Source: Paraoerskovia sediminicola
GTDB lineage: Bacteria > Actinomycetota > Actinomycetes > Actinomycetales > Cellulomonadaceae
Assembly (NCBI RefSeq): GCF_030296575.1
Contig: NZ_AP027729.1
Coordinates: 2,728,001 to 2,792,000, forward strand
Reading direction: 5' to 3'
Length of the DNA: 64,000 nucleotides
Within the stretch, counting starts at the first letter, position 1, and every line of letters begins with the position of its first letter. Below, one piece after another: positions 1 through 8,279 of this stretch. The notes beneath the pieces are model-generated. The model was not told the DNA's origin, did no database searches, and was given only the letters and a program-made list of their open reading frames with translations. The translations under genes and the position numbers were made by a program.

Positions 1-745
1 CGAGCGTGACGTGCACGCCGTCGTCGTCCTGGGTGACCGCGGAGAAGCGGTCGCCGAGCGAGAGGGAGATCTTGCGCTTGCGGAACGCTCGTTCCATCGC
101 CTTCGAGACCGACGCGTCCTCGGCCGGCACGAGGTGCGGCAGCGCCTCGACGACGGTGACGTCCACGCCGAAGGAGGCCCAGATGCTGGCGAACTCGACA
201 CCGATGACGCCGCCACCGAGGACGATCGCCGAACCCGGTACGTGGTCGAGGCGCAGGGCCTGGTCGGAGGTGAGGACGCGGCCGCCGATCTCGAGACCGG
301 GGAGCGTGCGGGGCTCGGACCCGGTCGCGAGCACGACGTGGGTCCCCGTGTACCGGACCCCGTCGACCTCGATCGCGTCCGGACCGACGAGCCGGCCGTA
401 GCCCTCGACGATCGTGACCTTGCGGGAGCGGACGAGCCCCTGCAGGCCCTTGTACAGACCCGAGACGACACCGTCCTTGTAGGCGTTGACGCCGGCCATG
501 TCGATGCCGTCGAACGTCGCCCGTACGCCGAACCGCTCGCTGTCACGGGCGCTCTCGGCGACCTCGGCCGCGTGGAGCAGGGCCTTGGTCGGGATGCATC
601 CCTGGTGCAGGCACGTCCCCCCGAGCCGGTCGGCCTCGACCACGGCCACGGTGAGACCCAGCTGGGCCGCACGCAGCGCCGTCGCGTACCCACCGCTGCC
701 GCCGCCGAGCACGAGGACGTCGAACGAGGTCCCGGGTTCGGCCAC
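1..745 (-). CDS. lpdA: Dihydrolipoyl dehydrogenase, 3' part beyond window
   Basis: Flavoprotein E3 that reoxidises dihydrolipoamide in the pyruvate and 2-oxoglutarate dehydrogenase complexes, in the cytoplasm. The N-terminal FAD motif VLGGGSGGYAT and the redox-active disulfide motif GGTCLHQGCIPTK are clear, followed by the NAD-binding half (VLGGGVIGVEFAS). The C-terminal dimerisation domain lies outside the window. Start choice: an ATG at 751 directly abuts the GAGGAG ribosome site at 752-757, so the GTG at 745, six bases from it, is the better start. The family call is certain; the start is probable. Confidence 0.93.
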   Translation of the reverse strand, partial: MAEPGTSFDVLVLGGGSGGYATALRAAQLGLTVAVVEADRLGGTCLHQGCIPTKALLHAAEVAESARDSERFGVRATFDGIDMAGVNAYKDGVVSGLYKGLQGLVRSRKVTIVEGYGRLVGPDAIEVDGVRYTGTHVVLATGSEPRTLPGLEIGGRVLTSDQALRLDHVPGSAIVLGGGVIGVEFASIWASFGVDVTVVEALPHLVPAEDASVSKAMERAFRKRKISLSLGDRFSAVTQDDDGVHVTL

Positions 746-878
746 GAACATCTCCTCGGTGCGTGCGTGCTGGTCCACGTGCCATCTTGGCACTCCAGGG
801 GCGCCCGGCAAATCCGTAGCGGGGGCGTGGCGGTGTGACGTCCGGAACACCCTGGTGTGGACGAGGGCGGCCGGCGCA

Positions 879-884
879 TATATT
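879..884 (+). promoter_or_regulatory. TATATT -10 box, leaderless start of 891 gene
   Basis: TATATT lies exactly six bases before the ATG at 891 and no ribosome site is visible, so the transcript probably begins at or next to the start codon. Confidence 0.5.
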
Positions 885-890
885 TGCGCG

Positions 891-1223
891 ATGGCCAGGT
901 TCTCCCGCTTCTTCTCCCGCGGCCGGTCGATGGCACCCGCGGCGGGCGCCGGTGACGACAAGCGCCGCGCCACGATCGCTCACCTCGCCGAGTTCGTGCG
1001 GACCAGGGTCGGCGTCGAGGCGTACGTCGAGGATGCGACGCACGACACCTCGACGACGATGCTGCTGATCGCGACGACAGGGGAGTGGACGCGCCGTCGC
1101 GTGCCGGACGAGGCGACCGCGCACAAGGTCGCGCACGACCTGCAGATCCCGGTCTACGACGTCCGCTTCACGGGATACCCCCAGCGGTTCCGCGACTGGA
1201 ACTCGGCGCAGCGACGCCGGTGA
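891..1223 (+). CDS. Conserved actinobacterial protein of unknown function (110 aa)
   Basis: A 110-residue soluble protein with a basic, Arg-rich N-terminus (MARFSRFFSRGRS) followed by a compact mixed alpha/beta-looking region ending in RFRDWNSAQRRR. No catalytic motif is recognised. Proteins of this type are, from memory, found next to lpdA/pepA in related actinomycetes and are sometimes labelled oxidoreductase without evidence. The start at 891 is supported by the TATATT box six bases upstream. It is transcribed towards pepA, with a strong hairpin between them. Confidence 0.7.
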   Translation: MARFSRFFSRGRSMAPAAGAGDDKRRATIAHLAEFVRTRVGVEAYVEDATHDTSTTMLLIATTGEWTRRRVPDEATAHKVAHDLQIPVYDVRFTGYPQRFRDWNSAQRRR

Positions 1224-1270
1224 CCGGCTGCCGCACCGCACCGTCGGCGACCTGCCGGACCCACGGACGA

Positions 1271-1310
1271 CGTCGGACGGCGGCCGGGAGGTCCCGGCCG
1301 CCGTCCGACG
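1271..1310. terminator. Bidirectional hairpin terminator
   Basis: A perfect 19-bp inverted repeat (1271-1289 and 1292-1310) with almost no spacer lies between the convergent ends of the 891-1223 gene and pepA. It has no U tract, as is usual for high-GC actinobacteria, and can serve both strands. Confidence 0.8.
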
Positions 1311-1341
1311 GACTCGGCCCCGGTCGGGGCAGCGTGTCCGG

Positions 1342-2886
1342 TCAGGCCTCGCCGCGCGCCTCGAGCAGACCGAGGAGCGTGCGGACGCCGACCCCGGTGC
1401 CGCCGACCGGCGTGTAGCCGTGGGCGCCCTTCTCGTTGTAGGCGGGTCCGGCGATGTCGAGGTGGGCCCACGGCGTATCCCCGACGAACTCCTTGAGGAA
1501 CACGCCGGCGGCGAGCATCCCGCCGAAGCGCTCGCCGATGTTCGCCAGGTCGGCGACCTTGGACTTGAGGGTCGCGCGCAGCTCCTCGGGGAGCGGCATC
1601 GCCCAGAAGAGCTCGCCGGTCGCCTCGGCGGCGTCCGTCACCTCCGTACGCACCGCCTCGTCGCCCATGACGCCGGAGACGCGGCGACCGAGAGCGACCA
1701 TCTGCGCACCCGTGAGGGTCGCGATGTCGAGGACGACGTCGGGCTCCTCCTCGCACGCGGCGACGAGGCCGTCCGCCATGACGAGCCGGCCCTCGGCGTC
1801 CGTGTTGAGCACCTCGACGGTCTTGCCGCCGCGGATCGTGATGACGTCGGACGGGCGCTGGGCCGTGCCGGACGGCATGTTCTCGGCGAGGCACAGCCAG
1901 CCGGTGACCGCGACGGGGAGGCCCAGGCGTGCCGCGGCGACGACGGTGTAGAGCACCGCGGCGGCGCCGGACATGTCGGACTTCATGGCCTCCATGCCGG
2001 GTGCGGGCTTGATGGAGATGCCGCCAGAGTCGAAGGTGATGCCCTTGCCGACGAGCGCGACCTTGGAGGCCGGCTTCGCCGGGGTGTAGGCGATCTTCAC
2101 GAGGCGCGGCCCGCGGGCGGAGCCCTGACCGACGCCGACGAGTCCGCCGTACCCGCCGGCGGCGAGCTGCTTGTCGTCGAGCACGGTGACCTTGGCGCCC
2201 GTGCCCTTCACCGCGTGCTTCGCGGCCTCGGCGAACGCGGCGGGGAAGAGGTCGTTCGGTGCGTCGTTGATGAGGTCGCGAGCACCGTGGACCGCGTCCG
2301 CGAGGATCGCTGCACGCTCGGCGGCGGCCTCGGCCACCGGGTCGTCGGCGAGCCCGGTCAGGACCTCGATGGTCACCGGGGGTGCCGGGACGGGCGAGGC
2401 GGTCGCCGCGGTGTCCTGCGGCTCGGGCTTGCGGCCCTTGACCGGCGCGGGAGCCGGCGGGACGCGGTAGCGCGTGTACGCGTAGGCGCCCAGGAGGGCG
2501 CCCTCGGCGACACCCGCCACGTCCACGGCCTGCGTGGTCGGCAGGGCGATCGCCACGGTCGACGACCCGGCGAGCGCGCGCACCGCCGCACCGGCGGCGC
2601 GGCGCAGCGACTCGACCGGGAACGTCCCGTCCGCGGACCGCTCGCCGAGGCCGGTCAGGACCAGGATGTCGGCGGCGAGCTCGGGACCGGCCGGGAGCTT
2701 GTGCACCTCGTCGGGCTTGCCCGCGAGACCGAGGAGGTCCGCGAGACGCTCGAGCTCCGCGACGACGGCGTCGGGAAGGTCGGCTCCGACGACGGAGACG
2801 CCGTCGGAGGTGGGGGCGGTTCCGACGACGAGGGCGTCGACCTCGGCGTCGGAGGGGGCGAGTGATGTCAGGGTGAGGTCAGCCAC
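1342..2886 (-). CDS. pepA: Leucyl aminopeptidase (M17)
   Basis: Cytosolic di-metal aminopeptidase that removes N-terminal residues from peptides during protein turnover. It is 514 residues, normal for the M17 family. The metal/catalytic segment GKGITFDSGGISIKP (about residues 275-290) and the family signature NTDAEGRL (about residue 360) are intact, so the active-site Lys and Arg are present. The start is a GTG at 2886, six bases after a TAGCAT box, consistent with a leaderless mRNA. It is divergent from the pyrD operon with only 31 bases between start codons. Confidence 0.95.
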   Translation of the reverse strand: MADLTLTSLAPSDAEVDALVVGTAPTSDGVSVVGADLPDAVVAELERLADLLGLAGKPDEVHKLPAGPELAADILVLTGLGERSADGTFPVESLRRAAGAAVRALAGSSTVAIALPTTQAVDVAGVAEGALLGAYAYTRYRVPPAPAPVKGRKPEPQDTAATASPVPAPPVTIEVLTGLADDPVAEAAAERAAILADAVHGARDLINDAPNDLFPAAFAEAAKHAVKGTGAKVTVLDDKQLAAGGYGGLVGVGQGSARGPRLVKIAYTPAKPASKVALVGKGITFDSGGISIKPAPGMEAMKSDMSGAAAVLYTVVAAARLGLPVAVTGWLCLAENMPSGTAQRPSDVITIRGGKTVEVLNTDAEGRLVMADGLVAACEEEPDVVLDIATLTGAQMVALGRRVSGVMGDEAVRTEVTDAAEATGELFWAMPLPEELRATLKSKVADLANIGERFGGMLAAGVFLKEFVGDTPWAHLDIAGPAYNEKGAHGYTPVGGTGVGVRTLLGLLEARGEA

Positions 2887-2892
2887 GGATCG

Positions 2893-2898
2893 ATGCTA
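2893..2898 (-). promoter_or_regulatory. TAGCAT -10 box of pepA
   Basis: On the minus strand TAGCAT ends six bases before the GTG of pepA. It sits back to back with the -10 box of the divergent operon at 2906-2911. Confidence 0.55.
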
Positions 2899-2905
2899 AC
2901 CCCGG

Positions 2906-2911
2906 TACCCT
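2906..2911 (+). promoter_or_regulatory. TACCCT -10 box of the pyrD operon
   Basis: TACCCT lies six bases before the GTG at 2918, giving a leaderless first gene. The corresponding -35 region would fall inside the pepA promoter, so the two promoters must overlap. Confidence 0.5.
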
Positions 2912-2917
2912 CGGGGC

Positions 2918-3274
2918 GTGGTCCTGCCCCTCCTGCTCGTCGCCGTCGTGCTCTGCGCCCTCCTGGCGCTGTGGTCGGGGTGGTTCGTCGTCCGGGACCG
3001 GGCCGTCGTCCTGCGCCAGCTCTGGGGCGGCGCGGTCATCGAGGCCGTGGTGGTCGTGCAGGCCGTCGTGGCCGGCGTCCTCGCAGCGACGGGGAGCGGA
3101 CCGCAGGACCCGCTGCTGTTCTGGGGATACGTGCTCACCGCGCTGCTGATCCTCCCGGTCGCAGCCCTGTGGGCGTTCGCCGAGCGCACCCGGTGGAGCT
3201 CGGTCGTCCTGCTCGTGGCGGCGCTGACCGTCGCGTTCCTCGAGCTCCGGCTCTGGCAGATCTGGGAGGCCTGA
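2918..3274 (+). CDS. Small integral membrane protein, function unknown
   Basis: 118 residues with three to four hydrophobic helices: an N-terminal one (MVLPLLLVAVVLCALLALW), one near residue 45-57, and two in the C-terminal half. No family motif is recognised. It is the first gene of a tight four-gene operon with a second membrane protein, pyrD and a small soluble protein. Its TGA overlaps the next ATG by one base. No function is inferred from the sequence alone. Confidence 0.75.
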   Translation: MVLPLLLVAVVLCALLALWSGWFVVRDRAVVLRQLWGGAVIEAVVVVQAVVAGVLAATGSGPQDPLLFWGYVLTALLILPVAALWAFAERTRWSSVVLLVAALTVAFLELRLWQIWEA

Positions 3275-3966
3275 TGGACACCCGACCCGGTCGAGGCGAG
3301 AGCACCGACGCGCACGCCGGTACCGGTACCCCTACTGACGCCGGCACGGATACCAGCAGTGCCGGCACTGCCGGCACCGACGGCGCGAGCGGGCGCGGCT
3401 TCGGCAGGGTGCTGGTCGCGGTGTACGGGGTGTTCGCGCTCGCCGCGGGAGCCCGGGCCGGCTATCAGCTCGTCGAGAAGTTCGACGAGGCGCCGGTCGC
3501 CTACCTGCTGTCCGCCTTCGCCGCGCTCGTCTACGTCGTGGCGACCGTGGCGCTCGCCCGCGGCCGCGGCCGCTGGCGCACCGTCGCCTGGATCGCGGTC
3601 GGGGTCGAGCTCGTCGGTGTCGTCACCGTGGGCGTCCTGTCGTTCGCGGACGCCGCGGCGTTCCCCGACGAGACCGTCTGGTCCGGGTTCGGGGCGGGCT
3701 ACGGGTACGTCCCTCTCGTGCTCCCGGTCGTCGGTCTGCTCTGGCTGAGGCACACCCGGCCTCGGTCGGAGGGGGCCGGCACGAGCGAGGCCTCGGCGCC
3801 CGCGGAGGGAGCGTCCGACCCGGGGGCACCTGCCTCCCCGTCGGCGTCTGCCCCGCCCACCTCCTCGTCGGCGTCGACGCCGCCCGCCTCCCCGTCCCAC
3901 CCGACTCGACCGCCCCAGCAGCCATCGCCGCAGTCTCAGACGTCCCCGCCGAAGGAGCCCTCGTGA
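3274..3966 (+). CDS. Membrane protein with low-complexity tails, function unknown
   Basis: 230 residues. A Thr/Gly/Asp/Ala-rich N-terminal tail of about 45 residues is followed by four hydrophobic segments (about residues 46-165), then a long Ser/Pro/Ala-rich C-terminal tail ending in [11 protein letters not shown]. Both tails are typical disordered cytoplasmic extensions. The start codon overlaps the stop of the preceding gene (TGATG), and its stop overlaps the pyrD start (GTGA), so translation is coupled through the operon. No homologous function recognised. Confidence 0.75.
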   Translation: MDTRPGRGESTDAHAGTGTPTDAGTDTSSAGTAGTDGASGRGFGRVLVAVYGVFALAAGARAGYQLVEKFDEAPVAYLLSAFAALVYVVATVALARGRGRWRTVAWIAVGVELVGVVTVGVLSFADAAAFPDETVWSGFGAGYGYVPLVLPVVGLLWLRHTRPRSEGAGTSEASAPAEGASDPGAPASPSASAPPTSSSASTPPASPSHPTRPPQQPSPQSQTSPPKEPS

Positions 3967-5036
3967 CCCGCCCCTACGACCTGCTGTTCCGCCACGTCCT
4001 GACGCGGGCGGACCCCGAGGTGGCGCACGAGCGCGCGTTCGCCGCGATCCGCGCGCTCGGCGCGCTCCCGGTCGTGCGGGACGTCGTCCAGGGCGCTCTC
4101 GCCCCCTACCTGGGGCAGGGCCTCGGTGGACCGGGCAGCGTGCGTGCGCTCGGGCGCACGTTCCCGGCGCCGTTCGGACTCGCGGGCGGGTTCGACAAGG
4201 ACGCGAGAGGCGTGCGCGGCCTGACGGCGCTCGGCTTCGCCTTCGTCGAGATCGGCACGGTCACGGCGCACGCCCAGCCGGGCAACGAGGCGCCGCGGCT
4301 CTGGCGGGAGCTCGACGTCCGCGCGGTCCGCAACCGCATGGGCTTCAACAACTCCGGGGCGGCGGCGGCCGCCGCCCGGCTCGCCGACCTGCGGGCGACG
4401 CCCGCGGGCCGCGCCGCCGTGGTCGGGGTGAACATCGGCAAGTCGAAGGTCACGCCGGTCGAGGAGGCTCCCGCCGACTACGCCACGTCGGCCGGACTGC
4501 TGGCGCCGCTGGCCGACTACCTGGTGGTCAACGTCTCGTCGCCCAACACGCCCGGCCTGCGCGACCTGCAGTCCGCGGAGGCCCTGCGCCCCGTCCTGAC
4601 CGCGGTGCGCGAGGCGGCGGACGACGCCTGCCGGGCCGAGCGCGCCGCGCGGGTGCCGCTGCTGGTGAAGATCGCCCCGGACCTCGCCGACGAGGACGTC
4701 GATGCCGTGGCCGACCTCGCGGTCGAGCTCGGGCTCGACGGCGTCGTCGCGGTGAACACGACGATCGACCACGACCGGGGTCCAGGTGGCCTCTCCGGTC
4801 CGCCGCTGCGCGCTCGCGGGTGCGAGGTCGTCTCGCGGCTCCGGTCACGGCTGGGGCCGGACCGCACGATCATCGGGGTCGGCGGCATCACGACGGCCCA
4901 GGACGCGCGGGACTACCTCACCGCGGGAGCCGATCTCGTCCAGGGCTACACCGGGTTCGTCTACGAAGGCGCCCTGTGGGCCTCGCGGGTCAACCGGGCG
5001 CTCGTCCGCGACATCACGAGCGGGGTGGGACGATGA
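3963..5036 (+). CDS. pyrD: Dihydroorotate dehydrogenase, class 2 (quinone)
   Basis: Fourth step of UMP synthesis: oxidises dihydroorotate to orotate, passing electrons through FMN to membrane quinone. At 357 residues it is the long class 2 form. Visible motifs are [25 protein letters not shown] with the class 2 catalytic Ser, and the FMN phosphate loop [11 protein letters not shown]. The GTG start shares GTGA with the upstream stop, and its own stop shares ATGA with the next gene. The two upstream membrane proteins are co-transcribed; whether they relate to quinone access is unknown. Confidence 0.95.
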   Translation: MTRPYDLLFRHVLTRADPEVAHERAFAAIRALGALPVVRDVVQGALAPYLGQGLGGPGSVRALGRTFPAPFGLAGGFDKDARGVRGLTALGFAFVEIGTVTAHAQPGNEAPRLWRELDVRAVRNRMGFNNSGAAAAAARLADLRATPAGRAAVVGVNIGKSKVTPVEEAPADYATSAGLLAPLADYLVVNVSSPNTPGLRDLQSAEALRPVLTAVREAADDACRAERAARVPLLVKIAPDLADEDVDAVADLAVELGLDGVVAVNTTIDHDRGPGGLSGPPLRARGCEVVSRLRSRLGPDRTIIGVGGITTAQDARDYLTAGADLVQGYTGFVYEGALWASRVNRALVRDITSGVGR

Positions 5037-5242
5037 CCGCGCCGCAGTGGGAGTGGCGGCTCGAGGTCGCCGACGGCACCCGGCACGGCGGGGCGCCGGG
5101 ACCGGTCTTCACGTCGCAGTACGACGCCGAGCAGTGGCTCGGGGAGCACTGGCGCGAGCTCGCCGCGGACGGCATCGCGGCGGCCGTGCTGCTCAACGAC
5201 GGCACGCGTGCGGCGCCGCCCGTGGACATCCCCGCCGTCTGA
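5033..5242 (+). CDS. Small conserved protein downstream of pyrD (69 aa)
   Basis: 69-residue soluble protein rich in Trp and acidic residues (PQWEWRLEV, QYDAEQWLGEHWREL). It starts with ATG overlapping the pyrD stop (ATGA), so it is almost certainly translated with pyrD. No family recognised and no membrane segment. The real length is well supported by the coupled start and by the terminator-like repeat right after its stop. Confidence 0.75.
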   Translation: MTAPQWEWRLEVADGTRHGGAPGPVFTSQYDAEQWLGEHWRELAADGIAAAVLLNDGTRAAPPVDIPAV

Positions 5243-5245
5243 GAG

Positions 5246-5267
5246 GACCGGTCCTGCCGAACCGGTC
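5246..5267. terminator. Short hairpin between convergent genes
   Basis: GACCGGT and ACCGGTC form a 7-bp stem with an 8-base loop immediately after the stop at 5242. It runs into the stop codon of the convergent MocR gene. It is a weak but plausible bidirectional terminator. Confidence 0.4.
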
Positions 5268-6801
5268 AGCCGTCGACGACGGCTCGCCAGGCAGCGGCCA
5301 GACGGGGCACGGCCTCGGTGAGCAGGTCCTCGCGGGGGGCGAAGGTCGCCCGCAGGTAGTCCGCGTGGCTCCCGTCCGGGGTGAGCGCGGTGCCCGGGTT
5401 CACCAGCACGCCCCGCTCTGCGGCCGCCACGGAGAGGTCCCTCGCGACCGGGGCGCCGAGCGCGATCCACAGCGACAGCCCGCCCGCGGGGCGGGGGACC
5501 GACCACTCGGGCACCGCCGAACGGAGCCCGTCGACGAGGGCGTCGCGCTGGGACCGTAGCCGGCTGCGTCGCGTGGCGAGGATCGACTCGCGCTCGGCGA
5601 GCAGCTCGACGACCACGAGCTGCTCGACGACGGAGGTCGCGATGTCGACCGTCTCGCGGCGCCGAGCGAGTCTGCGCACCGTCTCGACGTCGGCCCTGAC
5701 CCACCCGACCCGCAGCCCGCCCCAGAAGGTCTTCGACGCCGAGCCGACGGTGATCACGTTCGTCGTGTCGGAGCCGTCCCCGGCGAAGGGCGTCGGTTCC
5801 GGGCCGTCGAGCGTGAGGTCGGTCAGCGTCTCGTCCGCGACGACGACGGTGTGGTGCCGGCGGGCGATCGACCGTACCTGCGCACGCTCCTGCGCCGTCA
5901 GGGAGTACCCCGTGGGGTTGTGGTGGTCGGGCACCAGGTAGACGAGGCGCGGCGTCGTGCGCCGGACGGTCGACTCCAGGAGGTCGACGTCGAACGGTGA
6001 GCCCCCGGCGCCGCCCGGGGTCCCGACGGGAACGCCGACGACGCGGGCACCGGACCCTCGGACCGTCTCGATCGCGTGGGCGTAGGTCGGCGACTGCACG
6101 CCCACGCGGTCGCCGCGGCCGGTGAGCTCCGCCACGATCGTGGTCAGCGCGTGCTGTGCGCCCGAGGTGATGAGGATCTGGTCGGGGTCCGTGCGCGTGC
6201 CCCGCTCCGTGAGCCGCTCGGCGATCGCGCTGCGCAGCGCGTAGATGCCGCGGGGCTCGTAGCCGATGCCGCCCAGGTAGGCGGGGAGCGACTCGAGGGC
6301 ACGTCGGTACGCGTCGTGCAGCGCCGCCGGGGCGGCGGGCGCGGCCTGGCTCAGGTCGATGACGGCGGCGTCGTCCGGCACGGCCACGCCACCGGGGCCG
6401 ACGAGCCGCCGGGTGCCCTCCCGGGCCGGAGGGTGCGCCACCGGCGCGTCGCCGCCGTGGGTGCGCGGCAGGACCGGTTGTTCCGAGCGGCGGGGCAGGA
6501 CGGTGATGGTCCCGACGCCCGTCCGGCTGACGGCGAACCCTCGGTCGCGGAGCTTTCGGTACGCGGCGGCGGTGGTGGTCCGGGAGACGCCGAGCTCGAC
6601 GGCCAGCTCGCGCTCGCTGGGCAGGCGCGTGTTGGCGGCGAGCGTCCCGCTGAGGATCGCTGCGCGCATGGCTCCGGCGAGGTCGGCGTAGCTCGACGTG
6701 CGGACAGGGCCGGAGCGCCGCCAGGTGCCGAGCAGGCGGCGGGCGGCGGCGGCGGAGAGGTGGCGGTGGACCTCGGGCAGCGGGGTGGTGATGTGCGTCA
6801 C
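5266..6801 (-). CDS. yczR: MocR-family PLP-dependent transcription regulator (YczR-like)
   Basis: 511 residues: an N-terminal GntR-type winged helix (about residues 38-105, with LPSERELAVELGVSRTTTAAAYRKL) fused to a fold-type I aminotransferase domain. The PLP lysine is present in GSASKTFWGGL. Such proteins sense PLP or amino compounds and bind DNA; they are not usually aminotransferases in vivo. It is divergent from a small membrane peptide and a YczE membrane protein, the arrangement described for YczR regulators controlling yczE. Start GTG at 6801. The exact subgroup is inferred from the neighbour. Confidence 0.87.
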   Translation of the reverse strand: MTHITTPLPEVHRHLSAAAARRLLGTWRRSGPVRTSSYADLAGAMRAAILSGTLAANTRLPSERELAVELGVSRTTTAAAYRKLRDRGFAVSRTGVGTITVLPRRSEQPVLPRTHGGDAPVAHPPAREGTRRLVGPGGVAVPDDAAVIDLSQAAPAAPAALHDAYRRALESLPAYLGGIGYEPRGIYALRSAIAERLTERGTRTDPDQILITSGAQHALTTIVAELTGRGDRVGVQSPTYAHAIETVRGSGARVVGVPVGTPGGAGGSPFDVDLLESTVRRTTPRLVYLVPDHHNPTGYSLTAQERAQVRSIARRHHTVVVADETLTDLTLDGPEPTPFAGDGSDTTNVITVGSASKTFWGGLRVGWVRADVETVRRLARRRETVDIATSVVEQLVVVELLAERESILATRRSRLRSQRDALVDGLRSAVPEWSVPRPAGGLSLWIALGAPVARDLSVAAAERGVLVNPGTALTPDGSHADYLRATFAPREDLLTEAVPRLAAAWRAVVDG

Positions 6802-6818
6802 CAGGCCACTGTCGCACG

Positions 6819-6843
6819 ATTGGCTATGGATCTACAGGCCAAT
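6819..6843. promoter_or_regulatory. Inverted repeat, likely MocR/YczR operator
   Basis: ATTGGC (6819-6824) and GCCAAT (6838-6843) form an inverted repeat with 13 bases between arms, centred in the 60-bp gap between the divergent MocR gene and the 6862 gene. Its position over both promoters fits autoregulation plus control of yczE. The sequence match is observed; regulator binding is inferred. Confidence 0.6.
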
Positions 6844-6861
6844 CGACCCGATGATTGATGC

Positions 6862-7008
6862 ATGACCACACTTCTCGCCGTCCTGACCCTCGTCCTCCTC
6901 CTCGCCCTGCTCACCCGCCTCGCGGTCGTGGTGCGCAACGACGGCCTCGGCCTGCGCACGCCGCCGGCCAGCCACACCGCCCCGGACCGCACCGGTCACT
7001 GGTGGTGA
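6862..7008 (+). CDS. 48-residue single-pass membrane peptide upstream of yczE
   Basis: A short reading frame that conventional ORF length cut-offs miss. It encodes an N-terminal helix (TLLAVLTLVLLLALLTRLAVVV, about residues 3-24) followed by a short polar tail ending in RTGHWW. Its TGA overlaps the GTG of yczE (GTGA), so the peptide and YczE are translationally coupled. No ribosome site precedes its ATG, so it may be the leaderless first cistron of the yczE transcript. No family recognised. It could be a small partner of YczE or a leader that sets yczE translation. Confidence 0.6.
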   Translation: MTTLLAVLTLVLLLALLTRLAVVVRNDGLGLRTPPASHTAPDRTGHWW

Positions 7009-7616
7009 TCGCGGTCCGACGCGCAGCGCAGCTGCTCGTCGGGCTGCTCGCGTTCTCCGCGTCGATGGCGCTGCTGATCCATGCCGGTCAGGGCGCCATG
7101 CCGTGGGACGTCCTGCACCAGGGCCTCGTGCTCCGCACGGGCCTCCCGCTGGGTCTCGTCGTGGTGCTCGCGAGCCTCGTGGTGCTCGCTCTCTGGATCC
7201 CGCTGCGGGAGCACCCCGGCATCGGCACCCTCGCCAACGTCGTCGTGATCGGTGTCTCGGTGGACCCGATGCTGGCGCTGCTCGACCGCATCGACCCCGA
7301 CCCCGGCGTCGTGGCGGGCGTACTGATGGCGTGCACGGGGATCGTGCTCAACGGGCTCGCCACCGCCGCGTACATCGGGGTGCACCTCGGTCCCGGCCCG
7401 CGTGACGGGCTCATGACCGGTCTGACCCGTCGCACGGGTTGGCCCGTGCGCAGGGTCAAGACGGCGATCGAGGTGACGGTCGTGGCGATCGGCTGGGCCC
7501 TCGGCGGCCCGCTCGGCTGGGCGACCGTGGCGTTCGCCCTCGGGGTCGGCCCGGTCGTGCAGCTCTCGGCGCCGTGGTTCGAGGTACGACGCCGCGAGGT
7601 CGTCTACTCGGGGTAG
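7005..7616 (+). CDS. yczE: YczE/YyaS/YitT-family membrane protein
   Basis: 203 residues with five or six hydrophobic helices and the family pattern AGQGAMPWDVLHQGL near the N-terminus and GPGPRDGLMTGL in the middle. YczE-type proteins are predicted inner-membrane proteins of unknown transport role whose genes are typically controlled by the adjacent MocR regulator. The GTG at 7005 overlaps the stop of the 48-residue peptide gene; a second GTG at 7002 is an alternative. The 3' end overlaps the convergent DUF3043 gene by 13 bases. Confidence 0.85.
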   Translation: MIAVRRAAQLLVGLLAFSASMALLIHAGQGAMPWDVLHQGLVLRTGLPLGLVVVLASLVVLALWIPLREHPGIGTLANVVVIGVSVDPMLALLDRIDPDPGVVAGVLMACTGIVLNGLATAAYIGVHLGPGPRDGLMTGLTRRTGWPVRRVKTAIEVTVVAIGWALGGPLGWATVAFALGVGPVVQLSAPWFEVRRREVVYSG

Positions 7617-8212
7617 CTGCCGTGCTTCTTGTGCGTGGGCTTCGGCAGGCGTGCGCGACGGATCTGGAACGCGCGCATGATCGCGTACATCATGGTCCCG
7701 CTCGGCACGTCGCCGAACTTCGCCTGCAGCCGGCGCTTGAGCGCCCGCCACATCAGCACGGCGTCGAGGATCGTGACGAGCACCAGGGCGTAGAGGCCGA
7801 GCGTCACCCAGACGGAGAGCTGCGGCATCTGCGACGTGACGATCATGAGGCCGAGCGCGATGAACGCGACGAAGAGGAAGTACTCGCCGAGGTTGAACCG
7901 GGCGTCCACGTAGTCGCGCACGTAGCGCTTGACCGGCCCCTTGTCGCGGACCGGCAGGTTGCGCTCGTCGCCCGTCTGCAGCGCCTGCTGCTGCTTCAGC
8001 CGTTCCTCGCGGGCCTTGGCCCGGGCGTCCTTGGCCGCCGCCTTGCGGTCGTTCGGCACGAGCGGTCGCCGGTTCGCGGCCTGCGCCTGGCTGCGGCGCG
8101 GGGTGGCGCGACCCTTGCCGGGCGTCGTGATGCCGACGGGGTCGACCTCCGGGGCGTCGGGGGTGACCGACGCGTCCTGGGCGGGCTCGGAGTCCTTGTT
8201 GCGAGAGAACAC
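7604..8212 (-). CDS. DUF3043 family membrane protein
   Basis: 202 residues. An N-terminal half rich in Lys/Arg/Ala (RKAAAKDARAKAREERLKQ) leads to two hydrophobic helices (about residues 118-165) and a basic C-terminus (RIRRARLPKPTHKKHGSYPE type). DUF3043 is a common actinobacterial membrane family of unknown role. A longer frame exists up to 8287, but the GTG at 8212 sits six bases after TATCCT and begins with FSRNKDSE, the usual N-terminal pattern, so it is preferred. Confidence 0.83.
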   Translation of the reverse strand: MFSRNKDSEPAQDASVTPDAPEVDPVGITTPGKGRATPRRSQAQAANRRPLVPNDRKAAAKDARAKAREERLKQQQALQTGDERNLPVRDKGPVKRYVRDYVDARFNLGEYFLFVAFIALGLMIVTSQMPQLSVWVTLGLYALVLVTILDAVLMWRALKRRLQAKFGDVPSGTMMYAIMRAFQIRRARLPKPTHKKHGSYPE

Positions 8213-8218
8213 GGTCTT

Positions 8219-8224
8219 AGGATA
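8219..8224 (-). promoter_or_regulatory. TATCCT -10 box of the DUF3043 gene
   Basis: On the minus strand TATCCT ends six bases before the GTG at 8212, and no ribosome site precedes that codon. This supports leaderless expression and decides the start. Confidence 0.55.
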
Positions 8225-8279
8225 GTCGAGTGCGTCGTGCGCCCGGTACGCGGCCGGGCAGCCCGGTAACGTTGCCAGG

